DNA of 64,000 nucleotides from Inia geoffrensis (Eukaryota > Chordata > Mammalia > Artiodactyla > Iniidae), in contig JAZAQT010000697.1 in the NCBI GenBank assembly GCA_036417435.1, forward strand, positions 115,822-179,821, read 5' to 3'. The translations under genes and the position numbers were made by a program. Positions 7,929 to 20,927 of this stretch are shown piece after piece. Position 1 is the first letter of the stretch; each line of letters begins with the position of its first letter. The notes under the pieces are model-generated. The model was given only the letters and a program-made list of their open reading frames with translations. It was not told where the DNA came from and made no database searches.

Positions 7929-8852
7929 TTTTGTTTTGCTCTTCTTTTTTTCTTTTAACTTAACGTATATTTTATATTGTAGTGATGTTGATGTCCAATG
8001 TTGTATTTATTTTAGACGCATGGGAACTTGATTCAGTTATATGTAGTCTTATATGTATTACACTTTGGGTTCTCTTCCCATGTAAGTTATAAGACTGTGT
8101 TCAGTAGAGTTCCCTGTGCTCTTCAGTAGGTTCTTGTTGAGTACGTCTTTGATATATTCTAGTGTGTATCTCTTAATGTCAGCCTCCTAATTTATCACTT
8201 GTCTGTAACTTTCCCTGTTGATAACCATAAGTTTGCTCTCTAAGTCTGTGAGTCTGTTTCTGTTTTGTAAATTAGTTCATGCGTATGAATTTATAGATTC
8301 CACCTGTAAGTGATATCTACTGGTATTTGTCTTTCTCTCTCTGACTCGCTTCACTTAGTATGATCTCTGTCCATCATTGTTGCAGCAGATGGCGTTAGTT
8401 CCTTCCCTTTTGTGGCTGCGTAGTATTCCACTGTGCATGTGTGCTACGTATTCTCCATTTTCCTGTGGATGAACGTGTCGTGTGATTCTGTGTCTTGGCT
8501 GTTGTCAGCAGTGCTGCCCTGAGAAACAGGGGTGCCCGTGGCATTTCAAACTAGGATTGTCTTTGGAGCTAAGTCCAGGAGTGGGATTGCTGGATCACAT
8601 GGTAACACTATGTTTAGTCTTTTGAGGAACCTCCCTACTCTTCTCCATAGTGGCTGCACCAAGTTACATCCCCACCAACAGCAGAGGATGATTCCATTTT
8701 CCCCAAGGCCTCTCCAGCATTTATTCTTCGGAGAATTTTTTTTTTTTTTTTTTGAGCTTGGCCATTCTGACAGTTGTGAGGTGATATCCCATTGTAGTTT
8801 TGATTTGCATTTCTTTGATAATGAAAGATGTTGAGTGTCTTTCCACGTGCCC
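7929..8852 (-). mobile_element. L1 fragment 1, copy 3
   Basis: Carries T at 8838 (C in most copies). The shorter internal T18 puts the plus-strand frame into a different register, giving a 100-codon chance frame at 8532-8834. Confidence 0.9.
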
Positions 8853-9633
8853 TGTTTTTTTTTTTTTTTTTTTAACTATACAGAGTGAGTAAAATTTACC
8901 TCTCGAAATTCCCTTCCTGAAAATCGGCCGAGTTTTGAATTATTTTCTGATGATTTACCCCAGGGCGTTTATTGGGGGCAGGTGTCATTTACAGCCCCAC
9001 AGGCCTTGTGAGGATTAAGTGCCACCCAGCGCCCATTTTAAAGTTGTTGTTACGGGAAATGGCCACAAGGCGGCAGCACGTCTTCTTCAAGCCCAGCTCT
9101 GGTTACTTGGCAACCAGAGCCTGAGGGAAAGTCCCGTTCCTGGGTCGTCAGAGTGGAATGTGCCCTAAGAAACACCCAAGGCTTGTGTCTCACGACTTCT
9201 TCCCCCTTCCCCTTTACCGCCCACCCGCCATGCCCTGACACATCCCAACTCCTGCAACACCACTCTGCTGAGGTGCTGTCATCCTTAGGTGGGGCGACCC
9301 TGAGGAGGGAGGCTGGAGGTGGGAACCCCACCACCAGGAGATGGAGCGCCCAGGGGAATTTTCAAAGCTCTTCCAGCCCAGAGGCTCCACCATCCTTTGG
9401 GTGCCCTAGGCTTGGTTTCTGTGTAGGAGGGCCAGCAGGGAGCTGGAGACGGTGGGCCCATGCAGAGGGGAACGGGCACTCCAGGTCCAAGGCGGGGGTG
9501 CTTACTGGCTGGCACTTCCTTCTCAGTTTCCTCCTTCCCGCGGCAGTGTAGCTTTGGGACCCCAACCTGCTCCGGCTCCAGGGATGTGACAGCAGCCTGG
9601 GTCACAGAGGCCTGAGGAGATGGATGGGGAATT

Positions 9634-11223
9634 TGTTTTCTTTTCTTTTTTTAATTTTTTATTTTTTACTGGAGTATAGGTGATTTCCCATGTTGCTGGG
9701 TTGTTTTGGGGTTGTTGTTGTTTTTTTTTTTTTCCTAGCTGGACAGCAACTTGATTCACTTATACATGGACGTGTACGTATTCTTTTACCAGTTCTCTTC
9801 CCAAGTAGGTTATTAAAGTGTCGCGTAGGATTCCTTGTGCTACACCCTGGGTCCTCGTTGATTATTTTATAAATAGTAGTGTGCATGTGTTAATCTCAAC
9901 CTGCTAATTTCACCCCGCCCCCAACGCTTCCCTTTTCCTAAGCCGGAGTTTCCTTTCTAAGTCTGTGAGGCTGTTTCTGTTTTGTAAAGAAGTTCATGTG
10001 TATCCATTTTTAGATTCCACCTGTAAGTGATATGGTATGATATTTGTGTTTCCCTGTCTCCCTTACTTCACTTTGTATGATCATCTCTACCTCCTTCCCC
10101 ACGGCTGGAAATGCCATGATTTCATCCTTATTCGTGGCTGAGTAATATTCCGCCGTGTCCCTCGACCCCATCTTCCTTATCCATGCGTCTGTCCTTATAT
10201 GCTTAGCTTGCTTCCATGTCTTGGCTACTGTGCAGGGTGCCGTGATCGTTGGCGTTCACGTGTCTTTTAAAATTTTGGTTCCCTCGAGATCTTCCCCCAG
10301 GGCTGAGACTGCTGGGTCACATGGTAGTTCTGTGTTTCACTTTTTGAAGGAGCCTCCGTACTGTTCTCCCTAGTGGATGTATCGATTTCCATTCCCACCG
10401 AGAGTGTAGGAGGGTTCTCTTTTCTCCACACCCTCTCCAGCGTTTCTTGTTGTAGGTGTTTTGATGATGGCCCTTCTGACCTGTGAGAGGTGATAGATAG
10501 CTCACGGAAGTTTTGATTTGCATTTCTCTCATAATTAGGGATGCTGAGCATCGTTTCATGTGCTTGATGGCCATCGGTATGTCTTCTTTGGAGAGACGTC
10601 CATTGAGATCTTCTGCCTATTTTCGATCGGTTTTTTTGTTCTTTTGATATTGATCTGCAGGAGCTGTTTGTACGTTTTGGAGATTAACTCCTTGCGGGCA
10701 CCTTCGTTTGCAAATATTTGTTCCCATTCTGAGGGTTGTCTCTTTGTTTTGTTTAAGGGTTTCCTTTGCTGTGCAAACGCTTTTAAGTTATATTAGGTCC
10801 CATTTGTTTATTGTTGTTTTCCTGTTCATGACTCTTAAGAGATGGATCAGAAAAGAACGTGCTGAGATTTATGTCAGAGCGTGTTCTCCCTGTATTCTCC
10901 TCATGTGCGTTAGAGTACCTGTCCTTACGTTTAGATCTCTCATCGATTTGGACTTTATTCTTGTGTAAGGTGTTAGAGAGCGTTCCACTTTCATTCTTGT
11001 TTTAAATTTTTAAGGAACCTCCATACTGTTCTCCATAGTGGCTGTATCAATTTACATTCCCACCAGCAGTGCAAGAAGGTTCCCCTTTCTCCACACCCTC
11101 TCCAGCGTTTCTTGTCTGTAGACTTTTCGACGGTGGCCATTCTTTCTGGTGTGAGGGCATATGTCCTTGTAGTTTTGATTGGCGTTTCTCTACTATTTAG
11201 CGACGTTGACATCTTTTCGAGTG
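9634..11223 (-). mobile_element. L1 fragments 2 and 3, copy 3
   Basis: Diagnostic site 11026 is C, the majority state. Confidence 0.9.
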
Positions 11224-11296
11224 TTTTTTGTAAACCGGGAGAGCCACATGTCATGTATACCTCTTGAAATTGGCTTCTTAGACGTCTGCCCTCTTT

Positions 11297-11519
11297 TCTT
11301 TATTATTATTATTGTTATTTTTTTTGGCGGTACGCGGGCCTCTCAGCCTTGCAGCCTCTCCCGTTGCGGAGCACAGGCTCCGGACGTGCAGGCCCAGCGG
11401 CCGTGGCTCACGGGCCCAGCCGCTCCGCGGCATGTGGGGTCCTCCCGGACCGGGGCACGAACCCACGTCCCCTGCCTCGGCAGGCGCACTCTCAACCACG
11501 GCGCCACCAGGGAAGGCCC
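11297..11519 (-). mobile_element. CHR-type SINE, copy 4
   Basis: Target-site duplications at 11288-11296 and 11520-11528. Confidence 0.9.
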
Positions 11520-11694
11520 GCCCTCTTTATAATTCTTTTTCGATGACCTACCCCCAGATGTTTCTTGAGGGCAGGTGTTTCCTTCTTTCCAAGCCCGTAG
11601 GCCTTGCGAATATTAAATGCCCATCAGCACAGGTTTTAAAGTTGTTGTTATGGAAAACGGCCACAAGATGGCAACATTTCTTCATGCCCCACTC

Positions 11695-12617
11695 TTTTGT
11701 TTTGCTCTTCTTTTTTTCTTTTAACTTAACGTATATTTTATATTGTAGTGATGTTGATGTCCAATGTTGTATTTATTTTAGACGCATGGGAACTTGATTC
11801 AGTTATATGTAGTCTTATATGTATTACACTTTGGGTTCTCTTCCCATGTAAGTTATAAGACTGTGTTCAGTAGAGTTCCCTGTGCTCTTCAGTAGGTTCT
11901 TGTTGAGTACGTCTTTGATATATTCTAGTGTGTATCTCTTAATGTCAGCCTCCTAATTTATCACTTGTCTGTAACTTTCCCTGTTGATAACCATAAGTTT
12001 GCTCTCTAAGTCTGTGAGTCTGTTTCTGTTTTGTAAATTAGTTCATGCGTATGAATTTATAGATTCCACCTGTAAGTGATATCTACTGGTATTTGTCTTT
12101 CTCTCTCTGACTCGCTTCACTTAGTATGATCTCTGTCCATCATTGTTGCAGCAGATGGCGTTAGTTCCTTCCCTTTTGTGGCTGCGTAGTATTCCACTGT
12201 GCATGTGTGCTACGTATTCTCCATTTTCCTGTGGATGAACGTGTCGTGTGATTCTGTGTCTTGGCTGTTGTCAGCAGTGCTGCCCTGAGAAACAGGGGTG
12301 CCCGTGGCATTTCAAACTAGGATTGTCTTTGGAGCTAAGTCCAGGAGTGGGATTGCTGGATCACATGGTAACACTATGTTTAGTCTTTTGAGGAACCTCC
12401 CTACTCTTCTCCATAGTGGCTGCACCAAGTTACATCCCCACCAACAGCAGAGGATGATTCCATTTTCCCCAAGGCCTCTCCAGCATTTATTCTTCGGAGA
12501 ATTTTTTTTTTTTTTTTTGAGCTTGGCCATTCTGACAGTTGTGAGGTGATATCCCATTGTAGTTTTGATTTGCATTTCTTTGATAATGAAAGATGTTGAG
12601 TGCCTTTCCACGTGCCC
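11695..12617 (-). mobile_element. L1 fragment 1, copy 4
   Basis: Internal T17. C at the position where copies 3 and 5 have T. Confidence 0.9.
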
Positions 12618-13397
12618 TGTTTTTTTTTTTTTTTTTTAACTATACAGAGTGAGTAAAATTTACCTCTCGAAATTCCCTTCCTGAAAATCGGCCGAGTTTT
12701 GAATTATTTTCTGATGATTTACCCCAGGGCGTTTATTGGGGGCAGGTGTCATTTACAGCCCCACAGGCCTTGTGAGGATTAAGTGCCACCCAGCGCCCAT
12801 TTTAAAGTTGTTGTTACGGGAAATGGCCACAAGGCGGCAGCACGTCTTCTTCAAGCCCAGCTCTGGTTACTTGGCAACCAGAGCCTGAGGGAAAGTCCCG
12901 TTCCTGGGTCGTCAGAGTGGAATGTGCCCTAAGAAACACCCAAGGCTTGTGTCTCACGACTTCTTCCCCCTTCCCCTTTACCGCCCACCCGCCATGCCCT
13001 GACACATCCCAACTCCTGCAACACCACTCTGCTGAGGTGCTGTCATCCTTAGGTGGGGCGACCCTGAGGAGGGAGGCTGGAGGTGGGAACCCCACCACCA
13101 GGAGATGGAGCGCCCAGGGGAATTTTCAAAGCTCTTCCAGCCCAGAGGCTCCACCATCCTTTGGGTGCCCTAGGCTTGGTTTCTGTGTAGGAGGGCCAGC
13201 AGGGAGCTGGAGACGGTGGGCCCATGCAGAGGGGAACGGGCACTCCAGGTCCAAGGCGGGGGTGCTTACTGGCTGGCACTTCCTTCTCAGTTTCCTCCTT
13301 CCCGCGGCAGTGTAGCTTTGGGACCCCAACCTGCTCCGGCTCCAGGGATGTGACAGCAGCCTGGGTCACAGAGGCCTGAGGAGATGGATGGGGAATT

Positions 13398-14987
13398 TGT
13401 TTTCTTTTCTTTTTTTAATTTTTTATTTTTTACTGGAGTATAGGTGATTTCCCATGTTGCTGGGTTGTTTTGGGGTTGTTGTTGTTTTTTTTTTTTTCCT
13501 AGCTGGACAGCAACTTGATTCACTTATACATGGACGTGTACGTATTCTTTTACCAGTTCTCTTCCCAAGTAGGTTATTAAAGTGTCGCGTAGGATTCCTT
13601 GTGCTACACCCTGGGTCCTCGTTGATTATTTTATAAATAGTAGTGTGCATGTGTTAATCTCAACCTGCTAATTTCACCCCGCCCCCAACGCTTCCCTTTT
13701 CCTAAGCCGGAGTTTCCTTTCTAAGTCTGTGAGGCTGTTTCTGTTTTGTAAAGAAGTTCATGTGTATCCATTTTTAGATTCCACCTGTAAGTGATATGGT
13801 ATGATATTTGTGTTTCCCTGTCTCCCTTACTTCACTTTGTATGATCATCTCTACCTCCTTCCCCACGGCTGGAAATGCCATGATTTCATCCTTATTCGTG
13901 GCTGAGTAATATTCCGCCGTGTCCCTCGACCCCATCTTCCTTATCCATGCGTCTGTCCTTATATGCTTAGCTTGCTTCCATGTCTTGGCTACTGTGCAGG
14001 GTGCCGTGATCGTTGGCGTTCACGTGTCTTTTAAAATTTTGGTTCCCTCGAGATCTTCCCCCAGGGCTGAGACTGCTGGGTCACATGGTAGTTCTGTGTT
14101 TCACTTTTTGAAGGAGCCTCCGTACTGTTCTCCCTAGTGGATGTATCGATTTCCATTCCCACCGAGAGTGTAGGAGGGTTCTCTTTTCTCCACACCCTCT
14201 CCAGCGTTTCTTGTTGTAGGTGTTTTGATGATGGCCCTTCTGACCTGTGAGAGGTGATAGATAGCTCACGGAAGTTTTGATTTGCATTTCTCTCATAATT
14301 AGGGATGCTGAGCATCGTTTCATGTGCTTGATGGCCATCGGTATGTCTTCTTTGGAGAGACGTCCATTGAGATCTTCTGCCTATTTTCGATCGGTTTTTT
14401 TGTTCTTTTGATATTGATCTGCAGGAGCTGTTTGTACGTTTTGGAGATTAACTCCTTGCGGGCACCTTCGTTTGCAAATATTTGTTCCCATTCTGAGGGT
14501 TGTCTCTTTGTTTTGTTTAAGGGTTTCCTTTGCTGTGCAAACGCTTTTAAGTTATATTAGGTCCCATTTGTTTATTGTTGTTTTCCTGTTCATGACTCTT
14601 AAGAGATGGATCAGAAAAGAACGTGCTGAGATTTATGTCAGAGCGTGTTCTCCCTGTATTCTCCTCATGTGCGTTAGAGTACCTGTCCTTACGTTTAGAT
14701 CTCTCATCGATTTGGACTTTATTCTTGTGTAAGGTGTTAGAGAGCGTTCCACTTTCATTCTTGTTTTAAATTTTTAAGGAACCTCCATAGTGTTCTCCAT
14801 AGTGGCTGTATCAATTTACATTCCCACCAGCAGTGCAAGAAGGTTCCCCTTTCTCCACACCCTCTCCAGCGTTTCTTGTCTGTAGACTTTTCGACGGTGG
14901 CCATTCTTTCTGGTGTGAGGGCATATGTCCTTGTAGTTTTGATTGGCGTTTCTCTACTATTTAGCGACGTTGACATCTTTTCGAGTG
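13398..14987 (-). mobile_element. L1 fragments 2 and 3, copy 4
   Basis: G at 14790 in fragment 3, the minority state. Confidence 0.9.
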
Positions 14988-15060
14988 TTTTTTGTAAACC
15001 GGGAGAGCCACATGTCATGTATACCTCTTGAAATTGGCTTCTTAGACGTCTGCCCTCTTT

Positions 15061-15283
15061 TCTTTATTATTATTATTGTTATTTTTTTTGGCGGTACGCG
15101 GGCCTCTCAGCCTTGCAGCCTCTCCCGTTGCGGAGCACAGGCTCCGGACGTGCAGGCCCAGCGGCCGTGGCTCACGGGCCCAGCCGCTCCGCGGCATGTG
15201 GGGTCCTCCCGGACCGGGGCACGAACCCACGTCCCCTGCCTCGGCAGGCGCACTCTCAACCACGGCGCCACCAGGGAAGGCCC
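15061..15283 (-). mobile_element. CHR-type SINE, copy 5
   Basis: Target-site duplications at 15052-15060 and 15284-15292. Confidence 0.9.
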
Positions 15284-15458
15284 GCCCTCTTTATAATTCT
15301 TTTTCGATGACCTACCCCCAGATGTTTCTTGAGGGCAGGTGTTTCCTTCTTTCCAAGCCCGTAGGCCTTGCGAATATTAAATGCCCATCAGCACAGGTTT
15401 TAAAGTTGTTGTTATGGAAAACGGCCACAAGATGGCAACATTTCTTCATGCCCCACTC

Positions 15459-16382
15459 TTTTGTTTTGCTCTTCTTTTTTTCTTTTAACTTAACGTATAT
15501 TTTATATTGTAGTGATGTTGATGTCCAATGTTGTATTTATTTTAGACGCATGGGAACTTGATTCAGTTATATGTAGTCTTATATGTATTACACTTTGGGT
15601 TCTCTTCCCATGTAAGTTATAAGACTGTGTTCAGTAGAGTTCCCTGTGCTCTTCAGTAGGTTCTTGTTGAGTACGTCTTTGATATATTCTAGTGTGTATC
15701 TCTTAATGTCAGCCTCCTAATTTATCACTTGTCTGTAACTTTCCCTGTTGATAACCATAAGTTTGCTCTCTAAGTCTGTGAGTCTGTTTCTGTTTTGTAA
15801 ATTAGTTCATGCGTATGAATTTATAGATTCCACCTGTAAGTGATATCTACTGGTATTTGTCTTTCTCTCTCTGACTCGCTTCACTTAGTATGATCTCTGT
15901 CCATCATTGTTGCAGCAGATGGCGTTAGTTCCTTCCCTTTTGTGGCTGCGTAGTATTCCACTGTGCATGTGTGCTACGTATTCTCCATTTTCCTGTGGAT
16001 GAACGTGTCGTGTGATTCTGTGTCTTGGCTGTTGTCAGCAGTGCTGCCCTGAGAAACAGGGGTGCCCGTGGCATTTCAAACTAGGATTGTCTTTGGAGCT
16101 AAGTCCAGGAGTGGGATTGCTGGATCACATGGTAACACTATGTTTAGTCTTTTGAGGAACCTCCCTACTCTTCTCCATAGTGGCTGCACCAAGTTACATC
16201 CCCACCAACAGCAGAGGATGATTCCATTTTCCCCAAGGCCTCTCCAGCATTTATTCTTCGGAGAATTTTTTTTTTTTTTTTTTGAGCTTGGCCATTCTGA
16301 CAGTTGTGAGGTGATATCCCATTGTAGTTTTGATTTGCATTTCTTTGATAATGAAAGATGTTGAGTGTCTTTCCACGTGCCC
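15459..16382 (-). mobile_element. L1 fragment 1, copy 5
   Basis: Shares T at 16368 with copy 3 only. Confidence 0.9.
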
Positions 16383-17163
16383 TGTTTTTTTTTTTTTTTT
16401 TTTAACTATACAGAGTGAGTAAAATTTACCTCTCGAAATTCCCTTCCTGAAAATCGGCCGAGTTTTGAATTATTTTCTGATGATTTACCCCAGGGCGTTT
16501 ATTGGGGGCAGGTGTCATTTACAGCCCCACAGGCCTTGTGAGGATTAAGTGCCACCCAGCGCCCATTTTAAAGTTGTTGTTACGGGAAATGGCCACAAGG
16601 CGGCAGCACGTCTTCTTCAAGCCCAGCTCTGGTTACTTGGCAACCAGAGCCTGAGGGAAAGTCCCGTTCCTGGGTCGTCAGAGTGGAATGTGCCCTAAGA
16701 AACACCCAAGGCTTGTGTCTCACGACTTCTTCCCCCTTCCCCTTTACCGCCCACCCGCCATGCCCTGACACATCCCAACTCCTGCAACACCACTCTGCTG
16801 AGGTGCTGTCATCCTTAGGTGGGGCGACCCTGAGGAGGGAGGCTGGAGGTGGGAACCCCACCACCAGGAGATGGAGCGCCCAGGGGAATTTTCAAAGCTC
16901 TTCCAGCCCAGAGGCTCCACCATCCTTTGGGTGCCCTAGGCTTGGTTTCTGTGTAGGAGGGCCAGCAGGGAGCTGGAGACGGTGGGCCCATGCAGAGGGG
17001 AACGGGCACTCCAGGTCCAAGGCGGGGGTGCTTACTGGCTGGCACTTCCTTCTCAGTTTCCTCCTTCCCGCGGCAGTGTAGCTTTGGGACCCCAACCTGC
17101 TCCGGCTCCAGGGATGTGACAGCAGCCTGGGTCACAGAGGCCTGAGGAGATGGATGGGGAATT

Positions 17164-18753
17164 TGTTTTCTTTTCTTTTTTTAATTTTTTATTTTTTACT
17201 GGAGTATAGGTGATTTCCCATGTTGCTGGGTTGTTTTGGGGTTGTTGTTGTTTTTTTTTTTTTCCTAGCTGGACAGCAACTTGATTCACTTATACATGGA
17301 CGTGTACGTATTCTTTTACCAGTTCTCTTCCCAAGTAGGTTATTAAAGTGTCGCGTAGGATTCCTTGTGCTACACCCTGGGTCCTCGTTGATTATTTTAT
17401 AAATAGTAGTGTGCATGTGTTAATCTCAACCTGCTAATTTCACCCCGCCCCCAACGCTTCCCTTTTCCTAAGCCGGAGTTTCCTTTCTAAGTCTGTGAGG
17501 CTGTTTCTGTTTTGTAAAGAAGTTCATGTGTATCCATTTTTAGATTCCACCTGTAAGTGATATGGTATGATATTTGTGTTTCCCTGTCTCCCTTACTTCA
17601 CTTTGTATGATCATCTCTACCTCCTTCCCCACGGCTGGAAATGCCATGATTTCATCCTTATTCGTGGCTGAGTAATATTCCGCCGTGTCCCTCGACCCCA
17701 TCTTCCTTATCCATGCGTCTGTCCTTATATGCTTAGCTTGCTTCCATGTCTTGGCTACTGTGCAGGGTGCCGTGATCGTTGGCGTTCACGTGTCTTTTAA
17801 AATTTTGGTTCCCTCGAGATCTTCCCCCAGGGCTGAGACTGCTGGGTCACATGGTAGTTCTGTGTTTCACTTTTTGAAGGAGCCTCCGTACTGTTCTCCC
17901 TAGTGGATGTATCGATTTCCATTCCCACCGAGAGTGTAGGAGGGTTCTCTTTTCTCCACACCCTCTCCAGCGTTTCTTGTTGTAGGTGTTTTGATGATGG
18001 CCCTTCTGACCTGTGAGAGGTGATAGATAGCTCACGGAAGTTTTGATTTGCATTTCTCTCATAATTAGGGATGCTGAGCATCGTTTCATGTGCTTGATGG
18101 CCATCGGTATGTCTTCTTTGGAGAGACGTCCATTGAGATCTTCTGCCTATTTTCGATCGGTTTTTTTGTTCTTTTGATATTGATCTGCAGGAGCTGTTTG
18201 TACGTTTTGGAGATTAACTCCTTGCGGGCACCTTCGTTTGCAAATATTTGTTCCCATTCTGAGGGTTGTCTCTTTGTTTTGTTTAAGGGTTTCCTTTGCT
18301 GTGCAAACGCTTTTAAGTTATATTAGGTCCCATTTGTTTATTGTTGTTTTCCTGTTCATGACTCTTAAGAGATGGATCAGAAAAGAACGTGCTGAGATTT
18401 ATGTCAGAGCGTGTTCTCCCTGTATTCTCCTCATGTGCGTTAGAGTACCTGTCCTTACGTTTAGATCTCTCATCGATTTGGACTTTATTCTTGTGTAAGG
18501 TGTTAGAGAGCGTTCCACTTTCATTCTTGTTTTAAATTTTTAAGGAACCTCCATACTGTTCTCCATAGTGGCTGTATCAATTTACATTCCCACCAGCAGT
18601 GCAAGAAGGTTCCCCTTTCTCCACACCCTCTCCAGCGTTTCTTGTCTGTAGACTTTTCGACGGTGGCCATTCTTTCTGGTGTGAGGGCATATGTCCTTGT
18701 AGTTTTGATTGGCGTTTCTCTACTATTTAGCGACGTTGACATCTTTTCGAGTG
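17164..18753 (-). mobile_element. L1 fragments 2 and 3, copy 5
   Basis: Diagnostic site 18556 is C. Confidence 0.9.
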
Positions 18754-18826
18754 TTTTTTGTAAACCGGGAGAGCCACATGTCATGTATACCTCTTGAAAT
18801 TGGCTTCTTAGACGTCTGCCCTCTTT

Positions 18827-19049
18827 TCTTTATTATTATTATTGTTATTTTTTTTGGCGGTACGCGGGCCTCTCAGCCTTGCAGCCTCTCCCGTTGCGGA
18901 GCACAGGCTCCGGACGTGCAGGCCCAGCGGCCGTGGCTCACGGGCCCAGCCGCTCCGCGGCATGTGGGGTCCTCCCGGACCGGGGCACGAACCCACGTCC
19001 CCTGCCTCGGCAGGCGCACTCTCAACCACGGCGCCACCAGGGAAGGCCC
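18827..19049 (-). mobile_element. CHR-type SINE, copy 6
   Basis: Target-site duplications at 18818-18826 and 19050-19058. Confidence 0.9.
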
Positions 19050-19224
19050 GCCCTCTTTATAATTCTTTTTCGATGACCTACCCCCAGATGTTTCTTGAGG
19101 GCAGGTGTTTCCTTCTTTCCAAGCCCGTAGGCCTTGCGAATATTAAATGCCCATCAGCACAGGTTTTAAAGTTGTTGTTATGGAAAACGGCCACAAGATG
19201 GCAACATTTCTTCATGCCCCACTC

Positions 19225-20147
19225 TTTTGTTTTGCTCTTCTTTTTTTCTTTTAACTTAACGTATATTTTATATTGTAGTGATGTTGATGTCCAATGTTGT
19301 ATTTATTTTAGACGCATGGGAACTTGATTCAGTTATATGTAGTCTTATATGTATTACACTTTGGGTTCTCTTCCCATGTAAGTTATAAGACTGTGTTCAG
19401 TAGAGTTCCCTGTGCTCTTCAGTAGGTTCTTGTTGAGTACGTCTTTGATATATTCTAGTGTGTATCTCTTAATGTCAGCCTCCTAATTTATCACTTGTCT
19501 GTAACTTTCCCTGTTGATAACCATAAGTTTGCTCTCTAAGTCTGTGAGTCTGTTTCTGTTTTGTAAATTAGTTCATGCGTATGAATTTATAGATTCCACC
19601 TGTAAGTGATATCTACTGGTATTTGTCTTTCTCTCTCTGACTCGCTTCACTTAGTATGATCTCTGTCCATCATTGTTGCAGCAGATGGCGTTAGTTCCTT
19701 CCCTTTTGTGGCTGCGTAGTATTCCACTGTGCATGTGTGCTACGTATTCTCCATTTTCCTGTGGATGAACGTGTCGTGTGATTCTGTGTCTTGGCTGTTG
19801 TCAGCAGTGCTGCCCTGAGAAACAGGGGTGCCCGTGGCATTTCAAACTAGGATTGTCTTTGGAGCTAAGTCCAGGAGTGGGATTGCTGGATCACATGGTA
19901 ACACTATGTTTAGTCTTTTGAGGAACCTCCCTACTCTTCTCCATAGTGGCTGCACCAAGTTACATCCCCACCAACAGCAGAGGATGATTCCATTTTCCCC
20001 AAGGCCTCTCCAGCATTTATTCTTCGGAGAATTTTTTTTTTTTTTTTTGAGCTTGGCCATTCTGACAGTTGTGAGGTGATATCCCATTGTAGTTTTGATT
20101 TGCATTTCTTTGATAATGAAAGATGTTGAGTGCCTTTCCACGTGCCC
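19225..20147 (-). mobile_element. L1 fragment 1, copy 6
   Basis: Internal T17, as in copy 4. Confidence 0.9.
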
Positions 20148-20927
20148 TGTTTTTTTTTTTTTTTTTTAACTATACAGAGTGAGTAAAATTTACCTCTCGA
20201 AATTCCCTTCCTGAAAATCGGCCGAGTTTTGAATTATTTTCTGATGATTTACCCCAGGGCGTTTATTGGGGGCAGGTGTCATTTACAGCCCCACAGGCCT
20301 TGTGAGGATTAAGTGCCACCCAGCGCCCATTTTAAAGTTGTTGTTACGGGAAATGGCCACAAGGCGGCAGCACGTCTTCTTCAAGCCCAGCTCTGGTTAC
20401 TTGGCAACCAGAGCCTGAGGGAAAGTCCCGTTCCTGGGTCGTCAGAGTGGAATGTGCCCTAAGAAACACCCAAGGCTTGTGTCTCACGACTTCTTCCCCC
20501 TTCCCCTTTACCGCCCACCCGCCATGCCCTGACACATCCCAACTCCTGCAACACCACTCTGCTGAGGTGCTGTCATCCTTAGGTGGGGCGACCCTGAGGA
20601 GGGAGGCTGGAGGTGGGAACCCCACCACCAGGAGATGGAGCGCCCAGGGGAATTTTCAAAGCTCTTCCAGCCCAGAGGCTCCACCATCCTTTGGGTGCCC
20701 TAGGCTTGGTTTCTGTGTAGGAGGGCCAGCAGGGAGCTGGAGACGGTGGGCCCATGCAGAGGGGAACGGGCACTCCAGGTCCAAGGCGGGGGTGCTTACT
20801 GGCTGGCACTTCCTTCTCAGTTTCCTCCTTCCCGCGGCAGTGTAGCTTTGGGACCCCAACCTGCTCCGGCTCCAGGGATGTGACAGCAGCCTGGGTCACA
20901 GAGGCCTGAGGAGATGGATGGGGAATT

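Larger units (their letters stand above)
7527..11292 (+). repeat. Satellite unit, copy 3 (3,766 bp)
   Basis: Tracts T18, TG-T19, T13. T at 8838 is shared only with copy 5, and C at 11026. Block a2+u is at 8874-9633. First half of a 7,530-bp dimer with copy 4. Confidence 0.97.
11293..15056 (+). repeat. Satellite unit, copy 4 (3,764 bp)
   Basis: Tracts T17, TG-T18, T13, a combination shared only with copy 6. G at 14790 differs from copy 6, which has C at 22320. Block a2+u is at 12638-13397. Confidence 0.97.
15057..18822 (+). repeat. Satellite unit, copy 5 (3,766 bp)
   Basis: Matches copy 3 at every site I compared: T18, TG-T19, T13, T at 16368 and C at 18556. Block a2+u is at 16404-17163. Confidence 0.97.
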